NCBI GenBank assembly: GCA_036703315.1
Contig: DATNPH010000193.1
Coordinates: 1-55,240, forward strand
Direction: 5' to 3'
DNA: 55,240 bases
Origin: DATNPH01 sp036703315
Lineage (GTDB): Bacteria; Cyanobacteriota; Cyanobacteriia; Cyanobacteriales; Coleofasciculaceae
The first letter of the stretch is position 1, and each line of letters begins with the position of its first letter. The position numbers were made by a program, and so were the translations under genes. Of the stretch, positions 51,601 to 55,240 are shown in pieces. The notes under the pieces are model-generated. The model was not told the origin of the DNA. It saw nothing but the letters and a program-made list of their open reading frames with translations, and searched no databases.

Positions 51601-52539
51601 CAAGTGGTTTCATTTGCACGCGGTGTTGAAGGCGATCGCACAATTATACAAACTCGACACCTAATCTCAGAAATTCGGCAGATTGCTAGAGAAACGTTTC
51701 CTAAATTGATTAACGTTCACACCGATATCCCACAAGATTTATGGACTGTCTCTGGAGATGCCACCCAACTGCATCAGGTATTGATGAATCTTTGCGTTAA
51801 CGCTCGTGATGCACTGCCCGAGGGCGGTAATATCAGTATCTGTGCGGCAAATCTCCTCATTGATGAACATTATGCGCGGATGAATATTGATGCCAAAGTT
51901 GGTTGTTACATTGTCATTACAGTTTCAGATACAGGAACAGGCATTTCGCCTGAGATACTGGATCGAATTTTTGAACCGTTTTTCACAACAAAAGAACTGG
52001 GTAAGGGGACTGGACTTGGCCTTTCTACAGTAATAGGTATCATTAAAAGTCATGGGGGTTTTGTAAATGTATATAGCGAGATAGGTCAAGGCACAGAATT
52101 TAAGGTGTATTTACCAGCCTTACAGGAGATAGAAACGCAGCTAGTCGAATATCCTGATCTGCCGACTGGACGCGGAGAACTAATTCTCGTTGTCGATGAC
52201 GAAGCAGCAATTCGGCAGATTACCAAAACTTCGCTGGAATCCCATAGTTACAGAGTGCTAACGGCTAGTGATGGTATAGAAGCGATCGCTCTCTATGCAC
52301 AACATCGTCACGAAATCAATGTCGTGTTGGTTGATATGATGATGCCGTTTATGGATGGATCAACAACTATCCGCACGTTGCAAAAAATTAGCCCACAGGT
52401 CAATATTATTGGCGTCAGCGGACTTGTATCTAGTGATAAAGTGAGTATCGCTATGGGGACTGGTATTAAAACATTTTTGTCTAAGCCCTACACGGCGAAA
52501 GAATTATTAAAAACCATTAGTGAAGTGTTGAACACTTAG
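48649..52539 (+). CDS. Hybrid sensor histidine kinase, GAF-PAS(6)-HisKA-HATPase-REC
   Basis: 1296 residues, no membrane segments, so cytosolic. Order: GAF (about 25-165), coiled linker, about six PAS/PAC modules (about 186-930, each closing with DITERK/DISKRK-type ends), HisKA with the phospho-acceptor His in GTLAGGIAHDLNN, HATPase with NLCVNARDALPEGG, DTGTGI and GKGTGLGLS, and a receiver with DDE and phospho-acceptor Asp in VLVDMMMPFMDG. The second PAS (about residue 354) reads GRNWRFLQG, a LOV-like motif in which the photoactive Cys is Trp. Such kinases integrate light, redox or small-molecule signals; the output partner is unknown. Located just before a disrupted CHASE2 gene. Confidence 0.92.
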   Translation: MTAALPDDELKWLKALGQYQILETSPEEAFDDFTRLAAQICETPTALITLIDNNRQKFKSKFGLTVTESIGEIPFCAHTIRQNEVLVVQDALVDERFATNPIVISDPRIRFYAGVPLITPQGYALGTLCVIDYLPRELKPQQLEALQTLSRQIVTQLELRRNLAELEHVKQESKQLEAKLKLQQQELLDFFENGTVGLHWVDANGIILWVNQAELDLLGYSREEYIGQPITKFHADQAVIDDILQRLAANETLQNYEAKLLCKDGSIRYVLINSNVLWEDGKFSHTRCFTHDITERKRTEEAVQQTAKENWLLVRAIASVSDGVLISDPNQPDNPIIYSNPAFSRITGYPLEEIVGRNWRFLQGSGTDPQTTAYIRFCLTQHQEVKATLLNYRKDGQPFWNELKISPVFSNEGDLLYFVGIVTDITERQQAEEERDRFFTLSLDMLCIADVDGYFKRLNLAWSKTLGYTNEELQSRPFLDFVHPEDRTKTLAEVEKLSIGEPTIYFENRYRAFDGSYKWLAWTAVSVIDEGLIYATARDITPLKQAEQERIQLLQREQLAHNRSKNILESITDAFFSVDQQWRFTYLNPQAERLLHRTQEELLGKSLWDEFPQAITSRFYQEYHTAVSQQVSVEFEEFYSPLNIWFTVHAYPSKSGLSVYFNDISKRKQAEEALRQSEERFRLLAENSTDMITQHTPDGIYLYASPACCTLLGYSPEELIGNCAYDFFHPDDLALIRESHAAILALPDTYTLTYRIRCKDGDYIWFETTCRTVRDSETDDVLEIHTASRDITQRKQTEQKLSEQAALLNVAADAIIVQDLDSKISFWNKGAERLFGWKAEDVIGKAASKLLYRDASPYYEDVQEKLIEKGEWQGELHHLTKDGKKVIVESHWTLVHDEAEQPKSILVVNTDITEKKQLEKQFLRAQRMESIGTLAGGIAHDLNNVLAPILMAVQLLELTVLDERSQEWLQILETNAKRGADLVKQVVSFARGVEGDRTIIQTRHLISEIRQIARETFPKLINVHTDIPQDLWTVSGDATQLHQVLMNLCVNARDALPEGGNISICAANLLIDEHYARMNIDAKVGCYIVITVSDTGTGISPEILDRIFEPFFTTKELGKGTGLGLSTVIGIIKSHGGFVNVYSEIGQGTEFKVYLPALQEIETQLVEYPDLPTGRGELILVVDDEAAIRQITKTSLESHSYRVLTASDGIEAIALYAQHRHEINVVLVDMMMPFMDGSTTIRTLQKISPQVNIIGVSGLVSSDKVSIAMGTGIKTFLSKPYTAKELLKTISEVLNT

Positions 52540-52545
52540 TAATCG

Positions 52546-52913
52546 CTTCGATTTATTGTAGTTGGTCATCTTTGTAATGATCCATCTCAACAACTCGTTT
52601 CCTTTGCTTTCCAGCTATCGATGTTTTACTTGAAAGTTCAGGGAATTGAGCCAAAGCTGACAGAAGATGGTCAATTAAAGATAAATTCAACGGTATTCAA
52701 ACGTCTGGATGAAAATGCTGGTGGATACCAGAATGCGGATGTCCCAGATTACCAGCTGTTGATCAACTACCGCTCGCCTACCCAAGTGAGTCAGCAAGTG
52801 AGCCTGACTGATGTACTCGACGGTAAAATTGACCCCATTTTAGTGCGCGATCGCGTTGTCTTGATCGGCTATGTTGCCCCCAGTATCAAAGACGACTACT
52901 ATACGCCCTATAG
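52546..52913 (+). pseudogene. CHASE2-domain protein, 5' fragment
   Basis: A frame open from just after the kinase stop (no start codon) reads VGHLCNDPSQQLVSFAFQLS, FYLKVQGIEPKLTEDGQLKI, LLINYRSPTQVSQQVSL and VVLIGYVAPSIKDDYYTPY. This is the membrane-proximal part of a CHASE2 sensor domain. The expected next motif (YSAGL..NQKMPGVVIHAQ) is found 2 kb downstream, from position 54921. The N-terminal part is also missing. Broken at 52913 by an inserted block. Confidence 0.7.
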
Positions 52914-52928
52914 AACCCATTTGACATC
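52909..52928. repeat. 20-bp direct repeat, left copy (junction)
   Basis: TATAGAACCCATTTGA followed by one variable base and ATC; also found at 54552-54571. The left copy begins in the CHASE2 gene and marks the left edge of the inserted block. Confidence 0.75.
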
Positions 52929-53104
52929 CTTACAATTCTGGACAGTTCTGGATTAACGTCCTTACCCCCTTTGAATCTAGTTCTCATGGCGTATTGCAGC
53001 GACCTCTGAGCTTCTTTTCTACCATTCGGCAGGGGCTTCGGCTTGGAAAAGTTTTTATAGTATGAGGATTCCGTTGCACATCTCTTTAATCCTGTCTTAA
53101 TAAT

Positions 53105-54265
53105 ATGAGCTTCCTTTCAATCGAAGAACTGAAAGAACTCGTCGAACAGCCGCAAGGACTGTGTGTATCAATTTACATGCCGACCGTGCAGCTGAGTTCA
53201 GAAACTCAGCAAAACTCTATCCGCTTTAAAAATCTACTTCGGCAGGCGGAAGCGGAGTTAGAAAAATATGAATTGCACCCGACTGATCCAAGCCAATTTC
53301 TTCAGCCTGCGAGTGAACTGGATGAAGATGAATTCTGGCAGCAACAGAACGCAGGTTTAGCATTGTTCATCTCAGAAGGGTTCTTCCGTTTCTATCGGGT
53401 ACCGATCGACCTGATTGAACTGGTAGTCGTAAACGATCGCTTACATCTCAAGCCACTAATTCCGCTGTTGAGTGGAGATGACCGCTTCTATGTTCTCACG
53501 CTCGGTCAACGTGATGTGCGGCTTTTGGAAGGCAATCGCTATGGCATGACGCGTGAAGTTGAAATCGAAGGCTTGCCCAAGAGCATGGATGAAGCCTTGC
53601 AGTATGACGAAGAAACGTCGAAAGATGAACAGCGTCGCCAGGGCGCGGGCGCAGGTCGTTCAGCTTTGCAATCGGGTGGTTCCTATCACGGACACGGCGG
53701 CGGGCGTGAAAACGTCAAAGAAGAGTTGCTGCGATATTTTTATCTAGTGGATAAAAGCTTGCATGACTTCTTTCGCAATCGTCGATCGCCACTTGTGCTA
53801 GCTGGGGTTAACTATTTACTGCCGATTTATCACGAGGCAAATACCTACAATTTCATTGTGGAAGAAGGAATCCAACACAACACAAAGGAGCGAACGGTAG
53901 AAGAACTTCATGCAGAAGCCTGGGCGATCGTAGAGCCACAGTTTAAGGCAGACCAGGAAAAAGCGATCGATTATTATCATGAGTCAATTGCGGCTGGCAA
54001 AGGATCAAATGATTTGAATGAAGTCATTCAAGGGGCATTTTATGGTCGCGTAGAACAGCTTTTTGTTCCGATTGGTGTACAAAGATGGGGACATTTTGAC
54101 CCGGACTCAATGGAACTTGAGATACATAATGAGGCTAGTCCTGGTGATGAAGATTTGCTCAATGCAGCAGCGATTCAAACGATCTTTCACGGAGGAACGG
54201 TATATGCTGTTGAACCGGAAAAAGTACCGGACAATACCCCTATTGCGGCAGTATTTCGCTACTAA
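53105..54265 (+). CDS. baeRF-family protein (bacterial archaeo-eukaryotic release factor-like)
   Basis: 386 residues. N-terminal alpha/beta region (LCVSIYMPTVQLSSETQQNS, IRFKNLLRQAEAELEKYEL), then FFRFYRVPIDLIELVVVNDR and DDRFYVLTLGQRDVRLLEGNRYG. A Gly/His-rich loop (QSGGSYHGHGGGRENVKEEL) follows, then RRSPLVLAGVNYLLPIY and a C-terminal Rossmann-like part ending HGGTVYAVEPEKVPDNTPIAAVFRY. This organisation resembles the baeRF families related to eRF1/Vms1, predicted to act on ribosomes, tRNA or RNA. It is intact, with a start 20 bp after a T-rich region, and lies inside a block that splits a CHASE2 gene. Molecular function unproven. Confidence 0.75.
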   Translation: MSFLSIEELKELVEQPQGLCVSIYMPTVQLSSETQQNSIRFKNLLRQAEAELEKYELHPTDPSQFLQPASELDEDEFWQQQNAGLALFISEGFFRFYRVPIDLIELVVVNDRLHLKPLIPLLSGDDRFYVLTLGQRDVRLLEGNRYGMTREVEIEGLPKSMDEALQYDEETSKDEQRRQGAGAGRSALQSGGSYHGHGGGRENVKEELLRYFYLVDKSLHDFFRNRRSPLVLAGVNYLLPIYHEANTYNFIVEEGIQHNTKERTVEELHAEAWAIVEPQFKADQEKAIDYYHESIAAGKGSNDLNEVIQGAFYGRVEQLFVPIGVQRWGHFDPDSMELEIHNEASPGDEDLLNAAAIQTIFHGGTVYAVEPEKVPDNTPIAAVFRY

Positions 54266-54387
54266 TTGGTAAGGAAAGCGAGGATGTGGAAGAATCTATT
54301 TAGGGGTAAAGGTAGCGAAGCTGCAACGAAGTAGACACGCGATGTCTAAAAGTTCTGCTAGTAGCTCATCCTAGAAAAATTCTGTCT

Positions 54388-54545
54388 TTAAACAGCATCC
54401 AATTTTAGCCGCTGATGCATGTCTAACTGAAGCGTGCCATAGGGATTGGCACGCTCCCATATCAACGGAGTCAACGCCCGTAAGTCCTCTTGAAAGATCC
54501 GCTTCATCAGCACTTTTTTGGTCGCGTTTTGTTCTATATTATTTT
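54388..54545 (-). pseudogene. Tn3-like transposase, C-terminal fragment
   Basis: Minus-strand frame reads VLMKRIFQEDLRALTPLIWE then RANPYGTLQLDMHQRLKLDAV and a stop. It resembles the C-terminal LTPLI...NPYG.F.LD segment of Tn3-family transposases. No start; the rest is missing. Confidence 0.35.
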
Positions 54546-54551
54546 AACGAT

Positions 54552-54571
54552 TATAGAACCCATTTGAGATC
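54552..54571. repeat. 20-bp direct repeat, right copy
   Basis: Matches 52909-52928 at 19 of 20 positions. It lies at the outer (transposase C-terminal) end of the IS5-like remnant and probably contains the element's terminal bases. Confidence 0.75.
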
Positions 54572-54920
54572 TCAGGAAGGAGCTGAAAGCCGTTTGAGCA
54601 TTAGCCTGACAAAGCAGAGATCGATTTTGGTTGTGGCATGAGATAAGGTGCGCTTCTTCGTTCTTCACCAGACTCTTACAACGCTCCATCCAAGCATTGG
54701 AACGTTCAATCACTCATCGTGCGATGGCTGGGACAAATCCAGATTTTCCTTGCACCTCCTTCTCTCGTTTCGAGGGTTTCGTCGAACGCTCAAACCTGAT
54801 TTTTGTCATGATCTGAGGATAAACCTGCTCTAACTTCTCAATCAAATAATCAAGGTGATAACCGTGGTCTAGCAGAATAGTGATCTTGGGAATATTGACC
54901 GATTTCGATTTGAAATAGTC
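54572..54920 (-). pseudogene. IS5-family transposase remnant (frameshift, stop, truncated)
   Basis: Minus-strand frame: DYFKSKSVNIPKITILLDHG, LIEKLEQVYPQIMTKIRFER, KSGFVPAIAR then TGA where Trp is expected, VIERSNAWMERCKSLVKN, then a frame change to KKRTLSHATTKIDLCFVRLM and LKRLSAPS with stop. The ERSNAWMERCKSLVKNFERTL core is the C-terminal signature of IS5-type (DDE) transposases. The 5' part is cut off exactly where the CHASE2 gene resumes. Not functional. Confidence 0.75.
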
Positions 54921-55240
54921 ATAGCGCTGGCTTGGCAGACAACCAAAAAATGCCAGGAGTAGTGATTCATGCCCAGATCGTCAGTCAAATCCTCAGTGCC
55001 GTGCTGAATAATCGTCCCCTGATCGGGTATTGGTCGCAATGGGGAGAAATCCTGTGGATTTGGGGCTGGTCAATAGTGGGAGGCATACTAGCTTGGCACA
55101 TTCGCAAACCGTGGCTGTTTGGTCTGGCAGGTGGTGCACTCCTGTGCGTGTTAGTCGGGATTTCTTATAGTCTATTTCTCCTAGCGGTGTGGGTACCCCT
55201 CGTGCCACCAGCTTTTGCCCTGATAGGAACTGCCGTTAGT
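54921..55240 (+). pseudogene. CHASE2-domain protein, 3' fragment (continues past window)
   Basis: Frame reads SAGLADNQKMPGVVIHAQIV, SQILSAVLNNRPLIGYWSQW, then two hydrophobic segments (ILWIWGWSIVGGILAWHI and FGLAGGALLCVLVGISYSLF). These are the PGVVIHAQ motif and the C-terminal membrane helices of CHASE2 proteins. It continues in the same reading sense as the fragment at 52546-52913. ATAG occurs at both edges of the intervening block (52910-52913 and 54921-54924). The output domain lies beyond the window. Confidence 0.7.

Noticed and set aside
54640..54830. Plus-strand open frames of about 60 codons
   Set aside because: They lie antisense to the IS5-like transposase remnant, whose reading frame explains the sequence.

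Overview
The window comes from a cyanobacterium. It carries genes for photosystem II assembly (psb27), a phycobilin lyase (cpcS) with an NblB-like HEAT protein, and a plant-type Delta-12 acyl-lipid desaturase (desA). GCGATCGC (HIP1) octamers are scattered across both coding and non-coding DNA. The many short intergenic repeats, the group II intron and the IS debris fit a large, repeat-rich cyanobacterial genome. I cannot name the species.

Layout. 1-4400 is an accessory zone: an IS110-type transposase fragment runs into the 3' end of a Ser/Thr kinase gene, followed by a truncated nucleotidyltransferase gene, a small hydrophilic protein, and a complete group II intron (about 1853-4142, minus strand, RT-HNH protein inside). 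4400-12900 holds a YdeP/FdhF-like molybdopterin oxidoreductase, an exported subtilisin-like protease lacking the usual histidine motif, a Fur regulator, clpX, lspA and bioY. 13300-17460 is the phosphate operon pstS-pstC-pstA-pstB. 17590-19250 is a sucrose-phosphate-synthase-like glycosyltransferase whose leader contains a recognisable c-di-AMP (ydaO-yuaA) riboswitch. 19530-30270 holds psb27, a family-10-like glycoside hydrolase, a membrane protein, a methyltransferase, a GT-C type membrane glycosyltransferase, a cysQ-like phosphatase, an isoprenylcysteine-methyltransferase-like protein and desA, which is preceded by an attenuator-like pair of hairpins.

30400-36285 carries a repeat-rich lipoprotein and a BMP-type nucleoside ABC transporter (binding protein, double ATPase, one permease). 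The second permease is missing, and the DNA after the operon contains a transposase fragment and a hydrolase pseudogene. 36285-46400 holds an SLH-domain lipoprotein, nblB-like and cpcS genes, lnt, a frameshifted DUF4870 gene, a DUF4142 protein, an FAD oxidoreductase, clpS, a DUF2103 protein and a LysR regulator. 46650-52540 has a glutathione transferase, a DUF2971-like fragment, moaE and a 1296-residue GAF/PAS hybrid histidine kinase.

The end (52540-55240) is a CHASE2-domain gene split into two collinear pieces by a block of about 2 kb. The block contains an intact baeRF-like (release-factor-related) gene plus remnants of two transposases. The most interesting points are the riboswitch-glycosyltransferase unit, the group II intron with its unoccupied twin target site 600 bp away, the desA leader, and the baeRF gene inside the disrupted CHASE2 gene.
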